DNA of 64,000 nucleotides from Pseudomonas viridiflava. Its GTDB lineage: Bacteria; Pseudomonadota; Gammaproteobacteria; Pseudomonadales; Pseudomonadaceae. Positions within the stretch are counted from its first letter, which is position 1. Each line of letters starts with the position of its first letter. The position numbers and the translations under genes are program-made. The stretch lies in NCBI RefSeq assembly GCF_900590885.1, contig NZ_UUON01000001.1:248001-312000 (forward strand), given 5' to 3'. The notes beneath the pieces are model-generated. The model worked only from the letters and a program-made list of their open reading frames with translations. It did no database searches and was not told the origin of the DNA. Of this stretch, positions 17,548 through 25,310 are shown piece after piece.

Positions 17548-18480
17548 TTACGGGTGCTGTTGCAGGAACGGCGCGACGTTTTCTTTGGTGGTCAGCACGG
17601 TCGGCAGCAGTTGCTCCTTGGGTACGGCTTTACCGGCTTTGAGGTCGATGGCCGAGGCCACGGCCAGGCGGCCCATCTTCTGGGTCTGCTGGGTCATGGT
17701 CGCGTTGAGCACGCCGCTTTCCACGGCTTTCAGGCCGGCGACGTCACCGTCGAAACCAACCACCACGACTTTGTGGTCGAGGTTGCCGACTTTCACCGCC
17801 TGGGCAGCGCCGAGTGCCATGGCATCGGCGCGGCCGAAGAATACGGTAATGTTCGGGTCACGCTGCAGCAGGTCCTGAGCCACGGCGAAGCCTTTGTCCT
17901 GGGCCCATTCGGCGGGTTGCTGGGCCACGACCTTGAGGTCCGGGAAGGCTTTCAGGCCTTCTTCAAAACCCTTGGCGCGATCGTTCTCCGGCGTGGTGCC
18001 GAGCTGGCCTTGTAGGATCGCAATGCGGCCCTTGCCATCGGTGATCTTGCCCACGTACTCGGCCAGGGTCTTGGCGCCGGCCACGCTGTCGCTGGCGATA
18101 AACGTATCGCCGGGCGCGTCGGGGGCGTTGCGGTCCACGGCGATTACCGGGATGCCGGCGGCCTTGGCAGCTTTTACCGGTACACCGGCGGCGGTGGCGC
18201 CGGCGGGGATGTAGATCAACACGTCGATCTGGCGGGTGATCAGGTCTTCAATCTGGCTGACCTGGGTGGAGGAGTTGCCTTGGGCGTCCACGGTGATCAC
18301 CTTGATCCCCTTGGCCTTGCCCTCGGCTTCCACCGATTGCTTGATCTGGTTGAAGAAATCGGCCTGCAGGTTGGCCACGGCCAGGCCGATGGTCAGATCC
18401 TTGGCCCAGGTGGTGCCGGTGGCGGTGAGCGTTGCGGCAGCCAAAGCAGTAGCGATAAGCAGTTTCTTGGGGCTGAACAT
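17548..18480 (-). CDS. Sugar ABC importer periplasmic binding protein, RbsB type
   Basis: A 310-residue periplasmic protein of the Peripla_BP_4 fold. The signal peptide ends TTWA before KDLTIGLAVANLQADFF. DAQGNSSTQVSQIEDLI, PVIAVDRNAPDAPGDTF, GTTPENDRAKGFEEGL and VVGFDGD mark the ribose-like binding pocket. AGGAGT precedes ATG 18480. The residues around the pocket differ enough from classic RbsB that the ligand cannot be fixed, but aldopentoses, tetritols, pentitols and hexitols are bound by relatives. It sits between permease and ATPase genes in an operon with polyol dehydrogenases. Confidence 0.93.
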   Translation of the reverse strand: MFSPKKLLIATALAAATLTATGTTWAKDLTIGLAVANLQADFFNQIKQSVEAEGKAKGIKVITVDAQGNSSTQVSQIEDLITRQIDVLIYIPAGATAAGVPVKAAKAAGIPVIAVDRNAPDAPGDTFIASDSVAGAKTLAEYVGKITDGKGRIAILQGQLGTTPENDRAKGFEEGLKAFPDLKVVAQQPAEWAQDKGFAVAQDLLQRDPNITVFFGRADAMALGAAQAVKVGNLDHKVVVVGFDGDVAGLKAVESGVLNATMTQQTQKMGRLAVASAIDLKAGKAVPKEQLLPTVLTTKENVAPFLQQHP

Positions 18481-18530
18481 GTCGGTGACTCCTGGTTTTA
18501 TTGTTGGAGGGTGTCAACTGTCGAACAGGT

Positions 18531-19538
18531 TTAACGGGCAGTGCTGGAACGGCGGCGCAAGGTGTCGATGGTCACGGCGAGGGCGATGACCACACCGATC
18601 ACCACTTGTTGAATAAACGGCGAAACGCCGAGCAGGTTGAGGCCATTGCGCAACACGCCAATGATCAACACACCGACCAAAGTGCCGCCGATGCTGCCGA
18701 CGCCACCGCTGAGGCTGGCGCCGCCGATCACCACGGCGGCGATGGCGTCCAGTTCCAGGCTCAGGCCGGCGCTGGGTTGCGATGAGTCGAGGCGGGCGGC
18801 GAGGGTCACGGCGGCGATGCCGGCGAGGGCGCCGCTGATGGCGTAGACCCACAGGGTAATTGCACGCACCTTGATGCCCGACAGGCGCGCCACTTCCGGG
18901 CTACCGCCCATGGCATAGAGGTTGCGGCCACCGGCACGAAAGCGCAGGAACACCCATGCCACTACCAGCATCACCAGAAACAGCCCGACGGTCGCCGAGA
19001 GAAAGCCGAAATGCCGCACCGTCGCCAGGCTGGTGAACCAGTCCGGGTAGCCGACGATCTGCCGGCCTTCGGTGAGGATATTTGCCAGGCCACGGGCCAC
19101 CGACATCATGGTCAGCGTGGCAATGAATGGCGGCAGCTTGGCATAGGTGATCAACCCGCCGGACACCAGCCCGGCAAGCATGCCGCTGGCAATCGAGATC
19201 GGAATGGCGAAGCCCAGCGGCACCGCCTGATCCTGATAAAGCCAGCCGAGCATCATCATCGAGAAGGCCAGCACCGAGCCGACCGACAGGTCGATGCCGC
19301 CGATCACGATCACCGCCGTCATGCCAATCGCGAGGATGCCCAGCACCGTGACCTGATCGAGAATGTTCAGGCCATTGCGCAATGAGAAGAAGAATTCGGA
19401 ACTGAAGGAGAAAACCAGCACCAGCAGCACAAGGCCGATCAGCGGGCCGCCGATGTTGCTGGGGAGCAGTTTCACCAGGCGTGGGCGCGGTGGCGGCTTG
19501 AGTTCGGCCGGGTGCTGGACAATAGCTTTGGTGTCCAC
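18531..19538 (-). CDS. Sugar ABC importer permease, RbsC type
   Basis: Inner-membrane permease of 335 residues with eight to ten hydrophobic segments. VLGILAIGMTAVIVIGGIDL, SVGSVLAFSMM and NLYAMGGSPEVARLSGI are hallmarks of the RbsC/XylH/AraH family, the last being the ATPase-contact loop. The start is GTG 19538 with AGGAG about eight bases upstream. It is the first gene of the minus arm and is transcribed divergently from the split transketolase genes, so both arms probably respond to one regulator. Confidence 0.93.
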   Translation of the reverse strand: MDTKAIVQHPAELKPPPRPRLVKLLPSNIGGPLIGLVLLVLVFSFSSEFFFSLRNGLNILDQVTVLGILAIGMTAVIVIGGIDLSVGSVLAFSMMMLGWLYQDQAVPLGFAIPISIASGMLAGLVSGGLITYAKLPPFIATLTMMSVARGLANILTEGRQIVGYPDWFTSLATVRHFGFLSATVGLFLVMLVVAWVFLRFRAGGRNLYAMGGSPEVARLSGIKVRAITLWVYAISGALAGIAAVTLAARLDSSQPSAGLSLELDAIAAVVIGGASLSGGVGSIGGTLVGVLIIGVLRNGLNLLGVSPFIQQVVIGVVIALAVTIDTLRRRSSTAR

Positions 19539-19887
19539 AGTGTTCTCCTGATTTATTTTTTTTGGAGTGCTTTCAGGCGGCTTGAATATTTATGCGTGCC
19601 TGACTGTTAATTCAGATTCCAGTGACACCGTGTCAAAGTCAAGCGCTTAATTTTTCCGGTACGCCTCTAGACCGGTACTTTTATACGCCGCAAAGCCACG
19701 GGATAGATAAGCCCGCGTGGGATTTTGGCCGTCTGTCCGAGGGATTTATTTCATTTTTCCGCCGTTCGGTCACTTGACCGCGTGAGCGATCGGCGTCTAA
19801 ATAGAAATATATTGTCACTGCTGAATAAATATTCAAAACAGCTTTTGGCACTTTCAACTCACGTGGTCAGCCCACAGGAGCCGCTGC
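19539..19887. promoter_or_regulatory. Divergent control region of the catabolic locus, with palindromes
   Basis: This 349-bp gap separates the two divergent arms and shows no gene. It is AT-richer than its surroundings. It contains TGACAC-C-GTGTCA at 19623-19635, AAGCGCTT at 19641-19648, a direct repeat of CCGGTAC at 19656 and 19672, and CGGTCA-CT-TGACCG at 19767-19780. The two longer palindromes are good candidate sites for the SorC-type regulator or for a global carbon regulator. Promoter boxes could not be assigned with confidence. Confidence 0.55.
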
Positions 19888-20724
19888 ATGAATGCCTTCC
19901 AGTACGACGCCCACCAGATCAAGGAACAGGCCCGCCTGATCCGCCGCCACGTGATCCGCCTGAATGCCGATTCACCGGCCGGCGGCCACACCGGGGCGGA
20001 CCTGTCGGAAACCGACATCCTCGCGACCCTGTATTTCCGCATCCTCAACACCGGCCCGGAACGCACCCAGGACCCTGAGCGCGATATCTACATCCAGAGC
20101 AAGGGCCATGGCGTGGGCGGCTTGTATTGCTGCCTGGCGCAGGCGGGCTACATCCCTGAGGCGTGGTTGCCGACGTATCAGCATTTCAATTCCCACCTGC
20201 CGGGCCACCCGGTGCGCCAGAAAACCCCCGGTATCGAACTCAACACCGGCGCCCTCGGCCACGGCTTGCCGGTGGCGGTAGGGCTGGCGCTGGCGGCGAA
20301 GATGTCTGGCAGCAAAAAGCGCATCTATGTGCTCACCGGCGACGGCGAACTGGCCGAAGGGTCCAACTGGGAAGCGGCGATGGCCGCCGCCAAGTACGGC
20401 CTGGATAACCTGTTTGTGATCGTCGACAAGAACAAACTGCAACTGGCCGGGCTGACCGCCGAGATCATGCCGCTGGACCCGCTGGACGTGAAATGGGCCG
20501 CCTTCGGCTTCCGCGTCAGTGAGTGCGACGGCAATGACGTAGGTCAGTTGATCAGCGCCCTGGAAAGCATGCAGACCCAGACCGGCGCGCCCCAGGTGCT
20601 GATCGCCCACACCATCAAAGGCAAGGGCGTGTCGTTTATCGAAGCCCGCCCCGAATGGCACCACCGCGTGCCCAAGGGTGATGAAATCAATGCAGCACTG
20701 GAGGAGTTGAACCATGGCGAGTGA
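19888..20724 (+). CDS. Transketolase N-terminal subunit (split transketolase)
   Basis: A 278-residue protein equivalent to the thiamine-diphosphate-binding first third of transketolase. It has HVIRLNADSPAGGHTGADLS, SKGHGVGGLYC, and the cofactor motif GDGELAEGSNWEAA starting at residue 151 with the ligand Asn of VDKNK at 182. It must pair with the following gene product, whose ORF it overlaps by 11 bases, to give an active site. GGAGCCGCTGC precedes ATG 19888. Split transketolases are typical of specialised catabolic operons, for example D-apulose 4-phosphate transketolase (AptA/AptB). The acceptor and donor here are not known. Confidence 0.93.
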   Translation: MNAFQYDAHQIKEQARLIRRHVIRLNADSPAGGHTGADLSETDILATLYFRILNTGPERTQDPERDIYIQSKGHGVGGLYCCLAQAGYIPEAWLPTYQHFNSHLPGHPVRQKTPGIELNTGALGHGLPVAVGLALAAKMSGSKKRIYVLTGDGELAEGSNWEAAMAAAKYGLDNLFVIVDKNKLQLAGLTAEIMPLDPLDVKWAAFGFRVSECDGNDVGQLISALESMQTQTGAPQVLIAHTIKGKGVSFIEARPEWHHRVPKGDEINAALEELNHGE

Positions 20725-21646
20725 ACATTTGGCGAGCGTCATGGTGCAGGCCTTTATTGACGCAGTGGAGGCCGGGCTGGATGTGGTGCCGGTGGTCAGC
20801 GACTCCACGTCCACGGCCAAGATCGGCCCGTTCATGCAGCGTTTTCCCGAGCGGCTGATCAACGTCGGGATTGCCGAGCAGTCGCTGGTCAGCGTCGCGG
20901 CGGGCCTCGCGCTGGGCGGCAAGATCGCCGCGACCTGCAACGCGGCGCCGTTTCTGATTTCGCGGGCCAATGAGCAGATCAAGGTCGATGTTTGCTACAA
21001 CCAGGCCAACGTGAAAATGTTCGGCCTCAACGCCGGCGCCAGCTACGGCCCGCTGGCCAGCACCCACCACAGCATTGACGACATCTCGGTGATGCGCGGC
21101 TTCGGCAATGTGCAGATTTTTGCCCCGGCTGATGCGCTTGAATGCCGCCAGATCGTTGATTACGCCTTGCGCTACGAGGGCCCGGTGTATATCCGCCTCG
21201 ACGGCAAAGCCTTGCCGGATGTGCATGGCGCCGACTACCACTTTCAACCCGGTCAGGTCGATATCCTGCGCCAGGGCGCCGACGTGAGCATCGTCGCCCT
21301 CGGCTCGGTGGTGCACGAAGCCGTGGACGCCGCCGCGTTGCTGGCGGAGCAGGGCATCCAGGCGCAGGTGATCAACCTGTCGTCGATCCGGCCCCTGCAG
21401 CGCGATGTGTTGCTCAGTGCCTTGGGTGGCACCCGCGCGGTGATCAGCGTCGAAGAACACAACATCAACGGTGGCGTCGGCAGCGTGGTGGCCGAAGTAC
21501 TCGCCGAAGCCGGGCTGGGTATCCCGTTGATCCGCCTGGGTATCGGCGATGGCGAATACGCCGCCGCCGGCGCGCGCGAACCGACCCGCGCCTTGCATAA
21601 CATCGACGCGGCTGGGATTGTGGCGGCTGCCACTCGGTTGCGGTGA
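20714..21646 (+). CDS. Transketolase C-terminal subunit (split transketolase)
   Basis: A 310-residue protein carrying the pyrimidine-binding and C-terminal transketolase domains. The catalytic Glu that activates thiamine diphosphate is Glu55 in NVGIAEQSL. STHHSIDDISVMRGFGN and APADALECRQIV are the usual pyrimidine-domain landmarks, and VISVEEHNINGGVGS closes the C-terminal domain. Start and stop overlap the flanking genes, so the two subunits and the kinase are translationally linked. It completes the enzyme with the N-terminal subunit and should cleave or build a ketose phosphate by two-carbon transfer. Confidence 0.93.
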   Translation: MASEHLASVMVQAFIDAVEAGLDVVPVVSDSTSTAKIGPFMQRFPERLINVGIAEQSLVSVAAGLALGGKIAATCNAAPFLISRANEQIKVDVCYNQANVKMFGLNAGASYGPLASTHHSIDDISVMRGFGNVQIFAPADALECRQIVDYALRYEGPVYIRLDGKALPDVHGADYHFQPGQVDILRQGADVSIVALGSVVHEAVDAAALLAEQGIQAQVINLSSIRPLQRDVLLSALGGTRAVISVEEHNINGGVGSVVAEVLAEAGLGIPLIRLGIGDGEYAAAGAREPTRALHNIDAAGIVAAATRLR

Positions 21647-21651
21647 ATGCA

Positions 21652-23127
21652 ATGACAGACAACACTCCGCTGATTCTGGCGATAGACGAAGGCACCAGCA
21701 ACGCCAAGGCGGTGCTGGTCAACGAACGGGGGCAGGTGATTGCCCGGGGTTCACGGCCGCTGAGCATCAGCCACCCTCAGGCCGGGTTCTCCGAGCAGGA
21801 CCCGCTGCTGATCTGGCAGAACACCCTGGCCGCGATTGAAGAATGCCTGGCGCAGGTCGACCGGCCAATCACCGCGCTGGCCGTCAGCAACCAGCGCGAG
21901 TCGGTGGTGGCCTGGGATCGGCAAACCGGTGAGCCGCTGTCGCCGTGCATCAGCTGGCAATGCCGACGCTCCACGGCGCTGTGCACGCAATTGCATGAGC
22001 AAGGCCATGAAGCCGTCATCCTGGAGAAAACCGGGCTGGCGCTGGACCCGATGTTTTCCGCGGGTAAATTCCGCTGGATTCTCGATAACCTGGAAAACGG
22101 CCACGCCCGCGCCGCCGCCGGCGAGATCTGCCTGGGCACGGTGGACAGCTGGCTGTTGTGGAAACTTAGCGGCGGCCAAGTGTTTGCCACCGATTATTCC
22201 AACGCGGCGCGCACGCAACTGTTCAATCTGCACACGTGTAGCTGGGACCCTGCGCTGCTGGACCTGTTTGCGATTCCCTTGGCGGCGCTTGCGCCGATCC
22301 AGCCCAGCGCCGGTTTCTTTGCCGAAACCGTGGCGGTGGGCGGCTTGCCCGCCGGCATCCCGGTGATGTCGATGATGGGTGATTCGCACGCCGCACTCTA
22401 CGGGCAGGGCGGTTTCGCCCCGGGGTTGGTCAAGGCCACCCTCGGCACCGGCTCATCCCTGATGACCCCCATGACCGGCCCGATTGCCTCCACCCACGGG
22501 CTCTCCACTACATTGGCCTGGCACGACGGCGCCAAGCCCACGTTTGGCATGGAAGGCAATATCGTCCATACCGGCGCCGCCGTGCAGTGGGCCTCGCGCT
22601 TGGTGGCCGGGGAATCCCTGGACGCCTTGACCGAACAGGCCGCGCAACTGCCGGATAACGGCGGCGTGTACTTTGTGCCGGCGCTGTCCGGGCTGGGGGC
22701 GCCGCACTGGAAAGCCGACGCACGCGGTTTGATCTGCGGGCTCACCGAAGCCACCTCCGGCGCGCATATATTGCGCGCGTCGCTGGAGTCCATCGGCTAC
22801 CAGATTCGCGATGTGTTCGAGGCCATGCAGCAGGATATCGGCAGCCCGTTGAAGGAGCTGTGGGTGGACGGCGGGGCGACGCGCAACCGCTGGCTGATGC
22901 AGTTTTTGGCCAACCTGCTGCAACGCCCGGTGGTGCGCAGCCTGTCGCCGGAAGTGTCGGCGCTGGGTGCGGCGCATCTGGCGGGGAGGGCGTTGGGGGT
23001 TTGGGCAAGTGATGCGGCGTTGGGTGAGTTGGAGCGCCAGCGCGAGCGGTTTGAACCGCAGGAGGACCCTGCCATGGCGGCCCGCTATGCAGATTGGAAA
23101 AAGGCCCTGGCCCGAACCCTTCTCTAA
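21652..23127 (+). CDS. FGGY-family carbohydrate kinase (glycerol kinase-like)
   Basis: A 491-residue sugar kinase. AIDEGTSNAKAVLVN is the N-terminal phosphate-binding motif, NQRESVVAWDRQTG and ISWQCRRS resemble glycerol kinase rather than xylulokinase, and the FGGY signature region occurs at LWVDGGATRNRWLMQFLANLL. It probably phosphorylates the ketose made by the SDR enzymes, giving a substrate for the split transketolase. ATG 21652 is used; an in-frame GTG at 21643 overlapping the previous stop is an equally plausible coupled start. It ends the plus arm and is followed by a REP palindrome. Confidence 0.9.
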   Translation: MTDNTPLILAIDEGTSNAKAVLVNERGQVIARGSRPLSISHPQAGFSEQDPLLIWQNTLAAIEECLAQVDRPITALAVSNQRESVVAWDRQTGEPLSPCISWQCRRSTALCTQLHEQGHEAVILEKTGLALDPMFSAGKFRWILDNLENGHARAAAGEICLGTVDSWLLWKLSGGQVFATDYSNAARTQLFNLHTCSWDPALLDLFAIPLAALAPIQPSAGFFAETVAVGGLPAGIPVMSMMGDSHAALYGQGGFAPGLVKATLGTGSSLMTPMTGPIASTHGLSTTLAWHDGAKPTFGMEGNIVHTGAAVQWASRLVAGESLDALTEQAAQLPDNGGVYFVPALSGLGAPHWKADARGLICGLTEATSGAHILRASLESIGYQIRDVFEAMQQDIGSPLKELWVDGGATRNRWLMQFLANLLQRPVVRSLSPEVSALGAAHLAGRALGVWASDAALGELERQRERFEPQEDPAMAARYADWKKALARTLL

Positions 23128-23142
23128 CAATAAATGGAGATC

Positions 23143-23177
23143 AAATGTGGGAGGGGGCAAGCCCCCTCCCACATTTG
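23143..23177. repeat. Single REP palindrome
   Basis: AAATGTGGGAGGGGG and CCCCCTCCCACATTT pair around CAAG. It lies in the short space between the convergent kinase and binding-protein genes. Confidence 0.92.
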
Positions 23178-23191
23178 GATTGTGCCAGCCT

Positions 23192-24136
23192 TCAAGGCTT
23201 CCAGGTGTCTACATCCTTGGCATCCACCGCCTTGGGCAACAACCCCGCTTTAAAGAAAGCATCCGCAATCTTCTGCTGCTCCCCCAACTGGTCAATGCTC
23301 ACCGGCTGCACCTGATAGCTGCGGTGTGCATTCGCCGCCTCCACCGTGGCCACATCCAGATTGCCCCACAGCGGGCCGAGCACTTTGGCCGCGTCCTGCG
23401 GGTGGGTTTTCACCCATTGCCCGGCCTTTTCCAGCTGCGCATACACCACCTTCAACACCTCGGGATGCGCCTTGGCGTATGGCGTGCCGGTCAGGTAATA
23501 ACGCTTGTAACTGGCCAGCCCTGCGCCATCGGCCAGGGTGCGCGTCGGCAGTTGGCGCTGCACGCTGGTGAGGAAGGGTTCCCAGGTCACCCAGGCGTCC
23601 ACCTTGTTGTTCTCAAATGCCGCGCGACCATCGGCCGGCGACAGATACGCCGGCTCGATATCCGAGAACGCCAGGCCTGCCTTGGCCAGCGCGGCGATCA
23701 ACAGATAGTGGGTGCCGGCCGCCTTGGTCACCGCGATTTTCTTGCCCTTCAAATCCGCCAGGTGCTGGATCGGCGAGTCCTTGCGCACCACGATGGCCTG
23801 GGCCGAAGGCGAGGGCGCTTCCTGGGCGAAGTAGGTGAGTTTGGCCTGGGCCGCCTGGGCGAAGATCGGCACGGTGTCGGCGACGTCGGCGCTGATGTCC
23901 ACGTTGCCCACGTTCAGCGCTTCCAGCAGCGGCAGGCCGCTGGGGAATTCGTGCCAGGACACGTCGATGTTGTCGACCTTGAGGGCTTTTTCCAGGGTGC
24001 CCTGGGTCTTCAGCAGGGTGATCAGGGTCGAGGATTTCTGGTAGCCGATGCGCACGGTTTCCTGGGCCTCTGCGCTCACGGCGACAGAAAAGGCCAGCAA
24101 CCCGAGTACAGCGGCAAATGGACGACGTAGAGACAT
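23192..24136 (-). CDS. Aliphatic sulfonate-type ABC substrate-binding protein (SsuA-like)
   Basis: A 314-residue periplasmic protein with a signal peptide ending VSAEA. RIGYQKSSTLITLLK, WHEFPSGLPLLEALNVG, ADTVPIFAQAA, HLADLKGKKIAVTKAAGTHYL and VDAWVTWEPFL follow the SsuA/TauA pattern closely. It is divergent from a paralogous binding-protein gene 235 bp away. ATG 24136 is preferred over a codon 36 bases upstream because only it gives a clean signal sequence. The cognate permease and ATPase are probably those encoded at 27700-29471, shared among several binding proteins. Confidence 0.92.
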   Translation of the reverse strand: MSLRRPFAAVLGLLAFSVAVSAEAQETVRIGYQKSSTLITLLKTQGTLEKALKVDNIDVSWHEFPSGLPLLEALNVGNVDISADVADTVPIFAQAAQAKLTYFAQEAPSPSAQAIVVRKDSPIQHLADLKGKKIAVTKAAGTHYLLIAALAKAGLAFSDIEPAYLSPADGRAAFENNKVDAWVTWEPFLTSVQRQLPTRTLADGAGLASYKRYYLTGTPYAKAHPEVLKVVYAQLEKAGQWVKTHPQDAAKVLGPLWGNLDVATVEAANAHRSYQVQPVSIDQLGEQQKIADAFFKAGLLPKAVDAKDVDTWKP

Positions 24137-24274
24137 GGCGCGCTCGATCTTCAACGAAATAGCGCTGAGCATAAAGTTCTAAAAACCATTCGATAAATAC
24201 TTTTTCGATCTGAGCTTAGGGCGCTTTTGGCGTGGTCCGACGAATCGGGCATATCCATAGAATCATAAGGTCCT

Positions 24275-24314
24275 TTCATAATCAGTCTTCATTAATATAA
24301 TCAAAAGCGCTTTT
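24275..24314 (+). promoter_or_regulatory. Candidate promoter and operator upstream of sulfur cluster
   Basis: TATAAT at 24296-24301 with TTCATA 15 bases upstream (24275-24280) is a plausible sigma-70 promoter. The 12-base perfect palindrome AAAAGCGCTTTT at 24303-24314 falls where transcription would begin, a position suited to repression. The rest of the 235-bp divergent gap is AT-rich and shows no gene. Confidence 0.4.
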
Positions 24315-24371
24315 ATGCCGGGCGCTTATGCCTTGCTCGTGTTTCTTTCACCTCCCACGCCAAGGCCTTTC

Positions 24372-25310
24372 ATGACGCTCAAAAAACTCATCGTCGCCGC
24401 CAGCCTGCTGTTTGCCGCAGCGGCGGCCCATGCCGAGCAAACCCTGGATATCAGCTACCAGCGCTCCTCCACCCTGTGGATTCTGCTCAAGCAAAATGGC
24501 CAACTGGAACAGCGTCTCAAGCCTTTGGGCTTTACCGTCAACTGGCATGAGTTCAGCACCGGCCTGCTCAGTTCGCTCAACGCTGGCAGCGTCGACTTGC
24601 ACGCCGATGTGGCCGACGCCTTTGCGCTGTTCACCCAGGCCGCCGATGCGCCGCTGACCTACTACGCCCAGGAGAATTCATCGCCGGGCGCCCAGGCGAT
24701 CATCGTGCAGGACCAGTCGCCGATCCACAGCATCGCCGACCTCAAGGGCAAAACCGTCGCCGTGTCGAAAGGCTCGGGCAGCAACTTCCTGTTGATTTCT
24801 GCGCTGAAAAAAGCCGGCCTGACCCTGGCCGATATCACCCCGCGTTACCTCGAAGCCCCGGACGGCGGCGCGGCGTTCGCCAATGGCAGCGTGGACGCCT
24901 GGGTGATCTGGGACCCGTTCCTCGCCACCCAACAGCTTGACCATCACGTGCGCGTGATTGCCGACGGCAGCGACGGCCTGGCCAACTACAACCGCTTCTA
25001 CCTGGCCACAACCAAGTTCGCCAAAGCCCACCCGGACGTGCTGCAAGTGACTTTCGACACCCTGCGCGAGACCGGCCAGTGGGTCAAAGCCCACCCCAAG
25101 GAGGCGGCTGAAATCCTCGGCCCGCTGTGGGGCAACATCGCCCCGGCCACGGTGGAGCGCGCCAATAGCCGGCGCAGCTACGACATCATCCCGGTCAAGC
25201 TGGACAACCTCGCCGAACAGCAGCGCATCGCCGACACCTACTACGCCGCCAAACTGATTCCCAAGCCGTTGAAGGTCAGCACCATCACCGTGTGGACGCC
25301 CAAGCCATGA
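24372..25310 (+). CDS. Aliphatic sulfonate-type ABC substrate-binding protein (second paralogue)
   Basis: A 312-residue periplasmic protein, closely related in layout to the product at 23192-24136. The signal peptide ends AAAHA before EQTLDISYQRSSTLWIL. WHEFSTGLLSSLNAGS, ADVADAFALFTQAA, DLKGKTVAVSKGSGSNFL and VDAWVIWDPFLA are SsuA-like. ATG 24372 was chosen because the upstream extension lacks signal-peptide character. Its stop overlaps the start of the flavin monooxygenase gene, so uptake and oxidation of the ligand are likely linked. Confidence 0.92.
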   Translation: MTLKKLIVAASLLFAAAAAHAEQTLDISYQRSSTLWILLKQNGQLEQRLKPLGFTVNWHEFSTGLLSSLNAGSVDLHADVADAFALFTQAADAPLTYYAQENSSPGAQAIIVQDQSPIHSIADLKGKTVAVSKGSGSNFLLISALKKAGLTLADITPRYLEAPDGGAAFANGSVDAWVIWDPFLATQQLDHHVRVIADGSDGLANYNRFYLATTKFAKAHPDVLQVTFDTLRETGQWVKAHPKEAAEILGPLWGNIAPATVERANSRRSYDIIPVKLDNLAEQQRIADTYYAAKLIPKPLKVSTITVWTPKP

